A stretch of DNA of 13,010 bases, from the NCBI GenBank assembly GCA_029859485.1, contig JAOUDB010000033.1:1-13010 (forward strand). Direction: 5' to 3'. Source of the DNA: Desulfuromonadales bacterium (GTDB taxonomy: Bacteria; Desulfobacterota; Desulfuromonadia; Desulfuromonadales; BM103). Of the stretch, positions 1-8,142 are shown piece by piece; the stretch's first letter is position 1, and the number at the start of each line of letters is the position of its first letter. The position numbers were made by a program, and so were the translations under genes. A model generated the notes under the pieces. It ran no database searches. It worked only from the letters and a program-made list of their open reading frames with translations, and was not told where the DNA came from.

Positions 1-2927
1 GCACTTTTCTCGTAGAGCAGAACCTGCCCGTTGCTGAATTAAACCTGACCGCTATTCGTTTGAAGCACGAACCGACCGGCGCGAGGATGCTGCATCTGGC
101 TTGCGACGACCCGAACAATGTCTTCGCCGTTGGGTTCCGCACTCCTCCACCCGATTCAACCGGGGTAGCCCACATTCTTGAGCATACCGTCCTCTGTGGC
201 TCAGAGAAATATCCGGTGCGCGATCCTTTTTTTGCCATGATCAAGCGCAGCCTCAACACTTTTATGAACGCCATGACGGCTGCCGACTGGACGCTTTATC
301 CGGTGGCCAGCATGAACCGCAAAGACTTCTACAACCTGATGGGCATTTACCTCGACGCCACCTTCTTCCCGACCCTGCGGGAACAGGACTTTCTTCAAGA
401 AGGGCATCGGCTCGACTTTGCCGGCGAGAATGACCCGGCCAGCCTGATGATCAAAGGTGTGGTTTTTAATGAGATGAAGGGCGCCATGGCCGACCCTTCA
501 TCGCTGCTGGGACGGCGTCTCAATGCAGCGCTTTTTCCCACGACCTGCTACGGCAAGAATTCCGGCGGCGAGCCCCTCGATATCCCGGAACTGAGTTGGG
601 AAGAATTACGCGCCTTCCACAAGAGTTATTATCATCCCAGCAACAGCTGGATCTTCACCTACGGCAACCTACCCCTTGAAGAACATCTGCGACAGATCGA
701 GGAACTGGCCCTAAGTCGTTTCAAGCAGCAGGACGTTACCAGCGAGATTCAGCTGGAGACACGCCTGACGGCCCCAACACAGAGCACGCAGACCTTCCCT
801 GTCGGCCCCGATGACGAACTGCAACAGCGCAGCATGGTACAGATGGCGTGGCTGACCTGTCCGATCGAAGACACTTTTGAACGGGCAGCCACCGGCATCC
901 TGGCCAACTTGCTGCTTGGCAACCCGGCAGCGCCTCTCTACCAGGCGTTGATCGAGTCGGGGCTGGGGCGCAACCTCTCACCCGGCACCGGCTATCACGA
1001 TGACTATCGTGACACCTTTCTGTCAGCAGGCCTGCAGGGGACAGATCCCGAGCACCTGGCAGAGATCGAAGCCCTGATTCTCGACACCCTGCAAAAAGTT
1101 GCGAAAAATGGCTTCCCGAAGGAACGTATCGATGCAGCCTTGCACCAATATGAGTTTGCCAACAGGGAAGTCACGGGAGACCAATACCCTTACGGGCTGG
1201 GCCTGATGATGCGGCTGTTCGGTCCCTGGCTGCATGCCGACGATCCTTTCAGCACGCTGATGATTGGCCAGAACCTCGAACGACTCAGAACGGCAGCGGC
1301 CGACCCGAAGTTTTTCCCAAAAATGATTCGCCGTCATTTGCTCGACAACCCGCACCGCGTTACGCTCCTGCTACGACCAGACACCGAGCATGCTCATCGC
1401 GAAGAGCAGGCCTTTGCTGACCGTCTGGAGAAAATTCGAGAGAGTCTTGACGAGGCAAAAATCGCTGACATCAAAGCCAAAAACATTGCCTTGAAAGAAA
1501 GTCAGGAGACCCCTGACGACACCAGCTGTCTGCCCATCCTCGAGTTGGCAGACATCGAACGGGAAGAGCCAAAGACACCTTTCAAAAAGCAAACAGGTTC
1601 AACCTGCGAAACCTTCTGGTTTACCCAGCCAACGAATGGCATCACCAATCTGGTCATGCAGTTTGACACCAGCACTCTGCCCCCTGCCCTGCGACCTTAC
1701 CTGCCGATTTTCTGTGCCTTAATGCCTCAGATCGGTGCGGCGGGTCACGACTACTTGGCCATGTCTCGACGTATTAGCGCCGCTACGGGTGGTGTCCGCT
1801 TCGGTCCAAACCTGTTGGAGAGTCCTCTTGACCTCGACAGCATGCGTTCCGTAGTGGAACTCAAAGGTAAATGCCTGGATCGCAACCAGACCACTCTGTG
1901 TGAAATTCTGACCGACATCTTGACCGCTCCGGACTTTAACGACCTCGAGAGGATACGCACGGTGATCGGCCAGATCAGGGTCTCGATGGAGAACTCGATC
2001 CCCGGGGCAGGCCATTCCTTCGCCGCGCGTGCCGCAGCAGCCACACTCACTCCGACCGCAAGCTTGCGCGAAGAGTGGAGTGGCATGACTCAAGTGCAGA
2101 CGATCCAACAGGTCAGCACTCTGGATGATGCAGGTCTTGCCGAACTCGCGCAGACCTTCAAAGAAATTGCCTCCTGCCTGTTTGTTTCAAACCATGCAGC
2201 AGTCGCCATCACAGCGGAAGAATGTGCGCAACAAAGCATTCAAAAGCCTTTAGCAGGTTTGTTGGCAGCCCTTCCTAAAAGGACAACCGAAGGATCTCAG
2301 GCAACAACAACTTTCAACGCTCAACCTGGCGTCACAGGTTGGCAGCACAACCTGCCGGTTGCTTATGTCTCTCGCGTTTTTCGTACCGTGCCCTACACAC
2401 ACCCTGATGCGCCTGCACTGATGGTTCTGGCAAAGCTGTTGCGTGCGGATTTCCTGCATCGTGAAATTCGTGAGAAAGGCGGAGCATACGGCGGCATGGC
2501 CGGTTACAACGCAGGTGGAGGGCTCTTTTCCATGCTCTCCTATCGCGATCCACACCTCGAGCGAACTCTTGATGTCTACAAAGAAGGAGTTGAGTGGGCC
2601 TGCAAGGGAGGTTTCAGTGACGAAATGATCAAGGAATCTATCCTATCAGCATTCGCCGAACTGGACCGCCCTCTCTCACCTGGCAGTCGGGGATATCGTG
2701 AATTTATCCATCAGCAGCAGGGCGTTAACCACGACATGCTGCAAAGATTCCGTAACGGCATCCTCGCTGTGAAGCAGGAGCAACTGGCCCATGTTGCACA
2801 GACTTACCTGAAGCAGGCATTTCCCTCCAGCTCGGTGGGCGTACTTGCCGGCGAGGAGATGTTCAATAAAGCACAGGTGAGACTCAAGCAAATGGACATG
2901 CAGATGAAACGACTGGGGAGTCTATAG
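1..2927 (+). CDS. M16C zinc metallopeptidase, presequence protease (PreP)-like, 5' partial
   Basis: Peptidase of the pitrilysin/insulinase clan, subfamily M16C, whose members degrade unstructured peptides inside a closed two-half chamber. The reading frame is open from the left edge (first full codon at 3) and 974 residues are visible, close to the whole length of the family. The TTG at 60 is not the start: the residues encoded by 3-59 (TFLVEQNLPVAELNLTAIR) fit the PreP N-terminus, so only about ten residues are missing. Counting from the TTG at 60, the inverted zinc motif HILEH is at residues 38-42 and the third ligand is the Glu of FNEMKG (about 138), 96 residues later as in PreP. The C-terminal half keeps the substrate-binding REKGGAYGG stretch (DNA about 2470-2496). 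No signal peptide can be judged because the start is missing. A stem-loop follows the stop. Family assignment is firm; the physiological substrate is inferred to be peptides from protein turnover. Confidence 0.93.
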   Translation, partial: TFLVEQNLPVAELNLTAIRLKHEPTGARMLHLACDDPNNVFAVGFRTPPPDSTGVAHILEHTVLCGSEKYPVRDPFFAMIKRSLNTFMNAMTAADWTLYPVASMNRKDFYNLMGIYLDATFFPTLREQDFLQEGHRLDFAGENDPASLMIKGVVFNEMKGAMADPSSLLGRRLNAALFPTTCYGKNSGGEPLDIPELSWEELRAFHKSYYHPSNSWIFTYGNLPLEEHLRQIEELALSRFKQQDVTSEIQLETRLTAPTQSTQTFPVGPDDELQQRSMVQMAWLTCPIEDTFERAATGILANLLLGNPAAPLYQALIESGLGRNLSPGTGYHDDYRDTFLSAGLQGTDPEHLAEIEALILDTLQKVAKNGFPKERIDAALHQYEFANREVTGDQYPYGLGLMMRLFGPWLHADDPFSTLMIGQNLERLRTAAADPKFFPKMIRRHLLDNPHRVTLLLRPDTEHAHREEQAFADRLEKIRESLDEAKIADIKAKNIALKESQETPDDTSCLPILELADIEREEPKTPFKKQTGSTCETFWFTQPTNGITNLVMQFDTSTLPPALRPYLPIFCALMPQIGAAGHDYLAMSRRISAATGGVRFGPNLLESPLDLDSMRSVVELKGKCLDRNQTTLCEILTDILTAPDFNDLERIRTVIGQIRVSMENSIPGAGHSFAARAAAATLTPTASLREEWSGMTQVQTIQQVSTLDDAGLAELAQTFKEIASCLFVSNHAAVAITAEECAQQSIQKPLAGLLAALPKRTTEGSQATTTFNAQPGVTGWQHNLPVAYVSRVFRTVPYTHPDAPALMVLAKLLRADFLHREIREKGGAYGGMAGYNAGGGLFSMLSYRDPHLERTLDVYKEGVEWACKGGFSDEMIKESILSAFAELDRPLSPGSRGYREFIHQQQGVNHDMLQRFRNGILAVKQEQLAHVAQTYLKQAFPSSSVGVLAGEEMFNKAQVRLKQMDMQMKRLGSL

Positions 2928-2957
2928 TTCGAGGAAGCTTCACAACACTTGAGGGTT

Positions 2958-2996
2958 TAATTCCGGCGACAAAATACCATTGTGTCACCGGAATTA
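2958..2996 (+). terminator. Strong stem-loop after the M16 gene, candidate terminator
   Basis: A 14-bp inverted repeat with one mismatch (arms 2958-2971 and 2983-2996, core AATTCCGG / CCGGAATT) encloses an 11-base loop, 30 bases after the protease stop. It would form a stable RNA hairpin. The bases after it are only moderately T-rich (ATCTGTTATTG), so it is not a textbook intrinsic terminator. It could also be an mRNA 3'-end stabiliser or a protein-binding dyad. Confidence 0.45.
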
Positions 2997-3109
2997 TCTG
3001 TTATTGCGTCTTTACTAGATTTTTTGGGCATCTTTGCGTTAAATTCCTGTACTGACTTGTCGTTACAACCTCTAAAGCACCCATAAAAAAACGGCTAACG
3101 AGAACGATC

Positions 3110-4153
3110 ATGATGATGAAAAATCTTAAGAACCAGTTCGCAAGTGACAATTACGCCGGGATCTGCCCGGAAGCCATGCAGGCACTGCAGCAAGCCAACA
3201 GCGGTTATTCGACCAGCTACGGCGATGACCCCTGGACAGCTAAAGCCTGCGATGCTCTCCGTGATTTCTTTGAAACAGATTGTGAAATCTTCTTTGCTTT
3301 CAACGGTACCGCAGCCAACTCCCTGGCACTGGCCTCAATGTGCCACTCGTACCACAGTGTCATCTGCCATGAGATGGCTCACGTTGAAACCGACGAATGC
3401 GGTGCTATTGAATTCTTTTCCAACGGCACCAAGCTTTTAAAGGTTGGAGGAGACAACGGCAAGGTTGACCTTGACGAAGTCGAACACACCGTCAAGAGAC
3501 GTACCGACATTCATTACCCCAAGCCTCAGGTCCTTTCGATCACCCAGTCCACAGAGCTGGGAACCCTCTATACACCCGAGGAACTGGTCGAGATCCACGG
3601 TCTGACCAAGCGGCTCAACCTCAAACTGCACATGGATGGTGCGCGCTTTGCGAACGCAGTGGCAGCACTTCAGGTTCACCCGAAAGAGCTGACCTGGCGG
3701 GCCGGGGTCGATGTGCTGACCTTCGGCGGCACCAAGTGCGGTATGCCGATGGGGGAAGCGGTGGTCTTTTTCAACAAAAAGCTCGCCTACGAGTTTGAAT
3801 ACCGGTGCAAACAGGCCGGACAACTGGCTTCCAAGATGCGCTACCTTTCCGCCCCTTGGTTTGGTTTGTTGCAAGACAACACCATGCTCAGGCATGCCGG
3901 CCATGCCAACGCCTGCGCATGCAAACTGGCCGGAGAACTCTCGAAGATCTCAGGTGTGAGCCTTGTCCATCCCACCGAAGCGAATGCCGTCTTTGCAGAG
4001 ATGCCAGAGGAGATGATTGCCAGGCTAAGAGACAAGGGCTGGGTTTTCTACACTTTCATCGGTTCCGGCCACTGCCGTTTCATGTGCTCCTGGGCAACCA
4101 CTGAAGAAGATATTGCGAACCTTGTGAGCGACATTCAGGCTCTTATAGCGTAA
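3110..4153 (+). CDS. ltaE: Low-specificity L-threonine aldolase (Pseudomonas-type)
   Basis: PLP enzyme of fold type I that cleaves L-threonine and L-allo-threonine to glycine and acetaldehyde, also acting on other beta-hydroxy amino acids; cytosolic. The 347-residue product matches the roughly 346-residue Pseudomonas-type enzyme along its length. It opens with QFASDNYAGICPEA and has the FAFNGTAANSLAL phosphate-binding region (about 63-75). The PLP-stacking His is in CHEMAHVE (H91), the pyridine-nitrogen Asp is in HMDGARF (D176), and the Schiff-base Lys is in FGGTKCGM (K209). It ends with FYTFIG...RFMCSW, as in that subgroup. Three in-frame ATGs stand in a row (3110, 3113, 3116) with no convincing Shine-Dalgarno sequence, so the exact start is uncertain by two codons. 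The 182-base gap from the protease, with a hairpin in it, suggests a separate transcript. Confidence 0.93.
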   Translation: MMMKNLKNQFASDNYAGICPEAMQALQQANSGYSTSYGDDPWTAKACDALRDFFETDCEIFFAFNGTAANSLALASMCHSYHSVICHEMAHVETDECGAIEFFSNGTKLLKVGGDNGKVDLDEVEHTVKRRTDIHYPKPQVLSITQSTELGTLYTPEELVEIHGLTKRLNLKLHMDGARFANAVAALQVHPKELTWRAGVDVLTFGGTKCGMPMGEAVVFFNKKLAYEFEYRCKQAGQLASKMRYLSAPWFGLLQDNTMLRHAGHANACACKLAGELSKISGVSLVHPTEANAVFAEMPEEMIARLRDKGWVFYTFIGSGHCRFMCSWATTEEDIANLVSDIQALIA

Positions 4154-4211
4154 GTTTAAGATCATAGCATCGCACCTCAAACATAAGACAAAATCGATTC
4201 AAACCATTTTA

Positions 4212-4320
4212 TTAACGCAAAGGCGCCAAGACGCAGAGAGTAAAGCTTAATATAGAGACATTTCCCTAAGCTTAGGCGTTTTCCCTCTACGTTCTTTGCG
4301 ACTTAGCGCCTTTGCGTTAA
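4212..4320. repeat. Large imperfect inverted repeat between ltaE and srkA
   Basis: The outer 24 bases on each side (4212-4235 and 4297-4320) are inverted copies with two mismatches; the outermost 15 (TTAACGCAAAGGCGC) are perfect. The inner part contains AAGCTTA at 4243-4249 and the palindrome TAAGCTTA at 4267-4274, so the arms can be read as unequal copies, the right one carrying about 16 extra bases (roughly 4275-4290). The whole could fold into one long hairpin. The sequence resembles the CGCAAAGGCGC-type dispersed intergenic repeats I associate with several bacterial genomes; that link is from memory. No coding potential is seen. It may act as a two-way terminator or be a non-autonomous mobile repeat. 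Confidence 0.7.
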
Positions 4321-4374
4321 AGTATTTTTTTGATTATAAGCAAGCAAAACCTAACTTATTCAATAACGGCTCAA

Positions 4375-5367
4375 ATGACTGAAATACAAAACCAGCACCA
4401 CTTCGAAGCCTTGACGCCCAGTCTCATCATGGATGCCGTCGAGAGTTGCGGCTTTCTTTGTGATTGCCGCACTTTTGCCTTGAACAGCTACGAGAACCGC
4501 GTCTATCAGGTGGGTATCGAAGAGGGGAGTCCACTGATAGCCAAGTTCTACCGCCCCAAACGTTGGAGTGACGAGCAGATTCTCGAAGAGCACCAATTCT
4601 GTTTTGAGCTGGTAGAACATGAACTGCCGGTCGTCGCCCCAATGCTTAACGAGCGCGGTGAAAGTCTTTTTCATTTCGGTGACTTCCGTTTTTCCCTTTA
4701 TCCGCGCCAAGGCGGGCACGCACCGGAGTTCGACGATCTCGACAATCTGCTGATCATGGGCCGCACACTCGGCCGCATGCACGCCATCGCCGCCACAAAA
4801 CCTTTTCAGCATCGACCCCGACTCGACAGTGCAACCTTCGGTCACGCTTCGGTGGAATTGATCAGTGAGAAGTTCATCATTCCCGAATACAAAGCCAATT
4901 ACGACGCACTGAGCCATGACTTGCTGCAGACCATTGATGAACTGATCGCCGGGGCCGGCGACACGCCATTCATCCGTACTCACGGCGACTGCCATGCTGG
5001 CAATGTTTTGTGGCGCGACCAGGCGCCTCACTTCGTCGATTTTGATGATGCCAGGACAGCGCCGGCCATTCAGGATATCTGGATGATGCTTTCAGGGGAT
5101 CGTTCGCGGCAGACCGCACAATTGGCAGAGATTGTTGAAGGCTACAACAAGTTTTACGATTTTCGGCCGAGCGAATTACGCCTTGTTGAAGCGCTTCGAG
5201 CACTGCGCATTCTGCACTATTGCGCATGGCTTGCAAGGCGCTGGGAGGACCCGGCCTTCCCTCACCACTTCCCCTGGTTCAATACAGTCAACTACTGGGG
5301 CGAACACATTCTGCAACTTCGCGAACAGATCGCCGCATTAAACGAGTTACCCCTGGAAACCAATTAA
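4375..5367 (+). CDS. srkA: Stress response kinase A (SrkA/YihE/RdoA family)
   Basis: Serine/threonine protein kinase of the APH/choline-kinase-like fold; in E. coli SrkA protects stressed cells from death. The 330-residue product is nearly the same length as E. coli SrkA (328) and aligns from end to end. It has LNSYENRVYQ (36-45) and the ATP-contacting AKFYRP lysine (K57). EEHQF follows at about 71-75. The catalytic loop HGDCHAGN is at 203-210 (Asp205, Asn210) and the metal-binding VDFDDA at 221-226 (Asp222). The C-terminal WLARRWEDPAFP...FPW block is typical. I chose the ATG at 4375 and not the TTG at 4330, because it gives the N-terminal length of the family and because the TTG lies only ten bases from the inverted repeat with no ribosome-binding site. 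The ATG also lacks a clear Shine-Dalgarno sequence. Its end faces the M20 peptidase gene 59 bases away. Confidence 0.93.
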   Translation: MTEIQNQHHFEALTPSLIMDAVESCGFLCDCRTFALNSYENRVYQVGIEEGSPLIAKFYRPKRWSDEQILEEHQFCFELVEHELPVVAPMLNERGESLFHFGDFRFSLYPRQGGHAPEFDDLDNLLIMGRTLGRMHAIAATKPFQHRPRLDSATFGHASVELISEKFIIPEYKANYDALSHDLLQTIDELIAGAGDTPFIRTHGDCHAGNVLWRDQAPHFVDFDDARTAPAIQDIWMMLSGDRSRQTAQLAEIVEGYNKFYDFRPSELRLVEALRALRILHYCAWLARRWEDPAFPHHFPWFNTVNYWGEHILQLREQIAALNELPLETN

Positions 5368-5426
5368 TCGATTTTCTCTCTTTTTGCTTTTCCTCGCCTC
5401 AGACCACACGCCACGCACCTCGGCCT

Positions 5427-6563
5427 TTAAGCCTGCCGGATAATCTCAACCAGCAATTCTGTGACATGAACCATGTCGGCGACCGCAACCGACTCGTCAT
5501 GGGTGTGGACGCCCGTCATGCCGGTCGCCAGAATGATCATCTCGATGCCATGACCGTTGAAGATATTGGCATCACTCCCCCCGCCCCCCAGACGAATCTT
5601 CAGATCCTGCCCTAAAGCCACCGCGGCGTTACGGGCCAATGTCACCACCGGGGCTTTTTCATCAACCGACATGCTCGGGAAATCAGGTCGAACCTCGACA
5701 TGAATTTCCGGGCGTACACGCTTGCCGTCGATTTCACGTGTCATCTTATCGGCGGCCGCTTCAAAACATGAGAGCATATGCTCGGTTTGCTCTTGAAGTT
5801 TAACTGGATCATGACTGCGAGCCTCTCCGACCATGGAGACCTTCTGCGGCACGATATTGCGGGCGACACCACCCTCGATGACACCGATATTGGCGGTTGT
5901 TTCATAATCTATGCGTCCGAGGCGCATCTGGCTGATCGCGAGGGAGGCGGTTTGAATGGCTGAGACGCCACGTTCAGGCACCATACCGGCATGAGAAGCA
6001 AGCCCCTCTATCTCTATCTGTATGTGATTCGCACCAGGGGCCTGCAGAACCATCATGTCGACGCCCTCAGTATCGAGGGCATAGCCGTAGCGCGCCTGAA
6101 CCATACTGTAATCAAAATGCTTCGCCCCCACCAGGCCGATCTCTTCAGCGATCGTCACCACCACCTCAATGGGACCATGGAGGATATCCTGCTCGTTGAC
6201 AACTTCGAGAGCCTCAATGAGTTCGGCAATTCCGGCCTTATCGTCGGCACCGAGGATAGTATCGCCAGCGCTGTAGAAGACCCCGTCACGTAAAACCGGC
6301 TCCACCTGACCTCCCGGTTCGACCGTATCCATATGAACCGAAAAGAGAAGCGGTTCGACCTGTTTGCCTTTACCAGGGAAGTTTGCCACCAGGTTGCCTA
6401 CTTCACCGCCAGTGGCAGTCGCCGCAGCGTCAAAACGGATCTCAGCACCGAGGCGCTTTAGGCGTTCGGCCAGGTAACTGGCAATCGAACTTTCATGTAA
6501 AGGCGGGCTATTAATAGCTGCCAAACAGGCAAATTCTTTACTCAGGCGCTGCGGGTCAATCAT
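5427..6563 (-). CDS. M20 family metallopeptidase, PepT-like aminopeptidase
   Basis: Two-zinc M20 peptidase, closest in layout to the PepT-like (tripeptidase T-like) group, which removes N-terminal residues from short peptides in the cytosol. Of 378 residues, the first zinc ligand and its Asp are in SVHMDT (H77, D79) and the bridging Asp is in GADDKAG (D107). The catalytic and ligand Glu pair is in AEEIG (E140, E141), the next ligand is D164 (YALDTEG), and the last His is in GVHTHDE (H353). The dimerisation/lid domain spans about 178-290 (GLASHAG at 187-193 supplies the usual His). The ATG start is supported by GAGGAG at 6570-6575, six bases upstream. It is transcribed toward srkA, and no clear terminator lies in the 59-base convergent gap. 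The exact peptide preference cannot be read from sequence; arginine/ornithine deacylase-type functions seem less likely. Confidence 0.9.
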   Translation of the reverse strand: MIDPQRLSKEFACLAAINSPPLHESSIASYLAERLKRLGAEIRFDAAATATGGEVGNLVANFPGKGKQVEPLLFSVHMDTVEPGGQVEPVLRDGVFYSAGDTILGADDKAGIAELIEALEVVNEQDILHGPIEVVVTIAEEIGLVGAKHFDYSMVQARYGYALDTEGVDMMVLQAPGANHIQIEIEGLASHAGMVPERGVSAIQTASLAISQMRLGRIDYETTANIGVIEGGVARNIVPQKVSMVGEARSHDPVKLQEQTEHMLSCFEAAADKMTREIDGKRVRPEIHVEVRPDFPSMSVDEKAPVVTLARNAAVALGQDLKIRLGGGGSDANIFNGHGIEMIILATGMTGVHTHDESVAVADMVHVTELLVEIIRQA

Positions 6564-6584
6564 AGGAAGCTCCTCAAAAAACAG

Positions 6585-6598
6585 AAACAGGTCTGTTT
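6585..6598 (-). promoter_or_regulatory. Perfect 14-bp dyad just upstream of the M20 peptidase gene
   Basis: AAACAG-GT-CTGTTT is a perfect 6-2-6 palindrome lying ten bases upstream of the GAGGAG ribosome-binding site of the M20 peptidase gene. Its position suits an operator or a small leader hairpin. No strong promoter hexamers could be paired with it, so its role is inferred from symmetry and place only. Confidence 0.3.
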
Positions 6599-6702
6599 GG
6601 ATAGTTCTAACTTTTCAGATTTTGCAAGCAACACCATCATCACATAATGCAATCAACAAAACAAACCACTAAACGCACCTCAGTACTAAAAACGAACAGG
6701 GA

Positions 6703-6740
6703 CAGGGTATAGATTTATAGACAAATCTGTTATGACCCTG
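6703..6740. repeat. Nested inverted repeat in the divergent M20/M23 intergenic region
   Basis: The outer arms CAGGGT (6703-6708) and ACCCTG (6735-6740) enclose the inner arms AGATTT (6711-6716) and AAATCT (6723-6728), giving a two-part hairpin with an uneven internal loop. A TATAAA stretch at 6745-6750, heading toward the M23 gene, follows at once but has no good -35 box. If that is a -10, the repeat covers the -35 region and could be an operator. It could equally be a leftover of a dispersed repeat (the flank reads ACAGGGACAGGG). Confidence 0.4.
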
Positions 6741-6802
6741 CTAGTATAAATAAATTTTGTTTTTCGGGAAGTTAACGTTTTCATCCCGGTAGGAAGAGAC
6801 CC

Positions 6803-8122
6803 TTGGATTTCGATTTTCACCCACCCAAACATTCCATGACCAGGCGTCGCAAGAAGGCTCCAAAGTTACGTATCTGGTTACTGCTTGCCCTGATAACCCT
6901 GTTGCTCGTTCCGCTTTTCCTGCGCCCGACGGTTACCAGCACCGAAGCGAACACGGCAGCGCCTGAGGCAACTCCAGCGCCGCCCCCTATTCCCGAGATT
7001 CGCAAAGAGATCATCTCCGGGACAATCGCCTCTGGTGATACAATTTCAGGCCTGCTGGGAGGATACTTCTCAGCGGCTGAAATTCACACGTTGAACAAAC
7101 AGTGCAAGCCGGTCTTTCCACTCTCACGCCTCAGCGCAGGGCAACCCTACCGCCTTTGCCTGAGCGACGATGATTTCGAACGCTTCGAATACGACATAGA
7201 TCGCGATGAGCAACTCATCATCTCGCGTGAAGCAGAAACCTTCTCTATCGAGAAAATTCCGATCCCCTACACGACGGAAACAGCTCGTGTCCGTGGAGTC
7301 ATCGAAAGCAGCCTCTTTGAAGCGGTGACCGAGACCGGTGAGAGTGAAGTGCTGGCGATGAACCTTGCTGACATTTTTGCCTGGGATATCGACTTCATCC
7401 TCGACATCCGTAAAGGAGACTCATTCCAGGCGCTGGTGGAAAAACGTTATCGCGAAGGTCAGCCGGCAGGCTATGGCCGCATTCTAGCCGCAGAGTTCAC
7501 CAACCAGGGCACCACCTTCCAGGCCTTTCTGTACAAGGACGGCGACAGACGGCTTGACTACTACGATGCCGATGGCCGGAGTTTGCGCAAAGCTTTCCTG
7601 AAAGCGCCGCTCTCTTTCTCCCGTATCTCTTCGGGATTCACCATGCGTCGCTTCCACCCGATCACAAAGACCTGGAAATCTCATCCGGCCATCGATTACG
7701 CTGCTCCGCGAGGGACCCCGATCAAAAGTGTTGGCGATGGTGTCATCATCAAGAAAGGTTACACCCGCGGCAACGGCAATTATGTTAAGATTCGCCACAA
7801 CAGCAGCTATGAAACCATCTATCTGCACATGAAGGGCTTCGCCAAGGGCATCGCAAAAGGCAAGCGGGTCGCTCAGGGTCAACGGATAGGTTACGTCGGC
7901 AGCACCGGTCTGGCCACAGGACCTCACCTCTGTTTCCGCATGTATAAAAATGGTGCTCCGGTCAATCCTAATCGGGTTAAAGCGCCTGCGACCAAGCCGA
8001 TCTCCGGTGCCAGTCGGGCAGAGTTTGATATTCATGCGGCAAAACTCATGGCCGAGTTAACTGATCAGGCACCAGTCAAGACTGCCAGCGCACAGCAGGC
8101 AGAGGACCCTGTAAAAGACTAA
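6803..8122 (+). CDS. Membrane-anchored M23 (LytM-type) peptidoglycan endopeptidase, HLC variant
   Basis: Predicted murein DD-endopeptidase acting on peptidoglycan from the inner membrane. A short basic N-terminus (RRRKK, 14-18) precedes one membrane segment (about 22-40) and a Pro/Ala-rich linker (about 48-65). An OapA/Csd3-like N-terminal region follows (about 66-265; SGTIASGDTISGLLGG is a LysM-like start), then the M23 domain (about 275-392). Visible site residues are HPAID (H294, D298), YLHM (H342) and GPHLC (H375, C377). Family members usually have HLH there, so the third zinc ligand His is replaced by Cys. The start is a TTG preceded by AGGAAGAG at 6791-6798; the next in-frame ATG (6836) has no ribosome-binding site. 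The next gene begins 20 bases after the stop, so the two are probably co-transcribed. Whether the enzyme is active is unproven. Confidence 0.88.
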   Translation: MDFDFHPPKHSMTRRRKKAPKLRIWLLLALITLLLVPLFLRPTVTSTEANTAAPEATPAPPPIPEIRKEIISGTIASGDTISGLLGGYFSAAEIHTLNKQCKPVFPLSRLSAGQPYRLCLSDDDFERFEYDIDRDEQLIISREAETFSIEKIPIPYTTETARVRGVIESSLFEAVTETGESEVLAMNLADIFAWDIDFILDIRKGDSFQALVEKRYREGQPAGYGRILAAEFTNQGTTFQAFLYKDGDRRLDYYDADGRSLRKAFLKAPLSFSRISSGFTMRRFHPITKTWKSHPAIDYAAPRGTPIKSVGDGVIIKKGYTRGNGNYVKIRHNSSYETIYLHMKGFAKGIAKGKRVAQGQRIGYVGSTGLATGPHLCFRMYKNGAPVNPNRVKAPATKPISGASRAEFDIHAAKLMAELTDQAPVKTASAQQAEDPVKD

Positions 8123-8142
8123 TCCCAGACAAGGGACACATC

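Noticed and set aside
3024..3037. Possible sigma54 promoter (GGGCATCTTTGCG) upstream of ltaE
   Set aside because: The distance between the GG and GC elements is too short for the -24/-12 consensus.
4360..5031. A 223-codon minus-strand open frame opposite srkA
   Set aside because: srkA matches its family over the full length. The opposite frame shows no known motif and is a codon-bias shadow.
5368..5426. Terminator between the convergent srkA and M20 peptidase genes
   Set aside because: There is a T-rich stretch after srkA, but no convincing stem precedes it on either strand.
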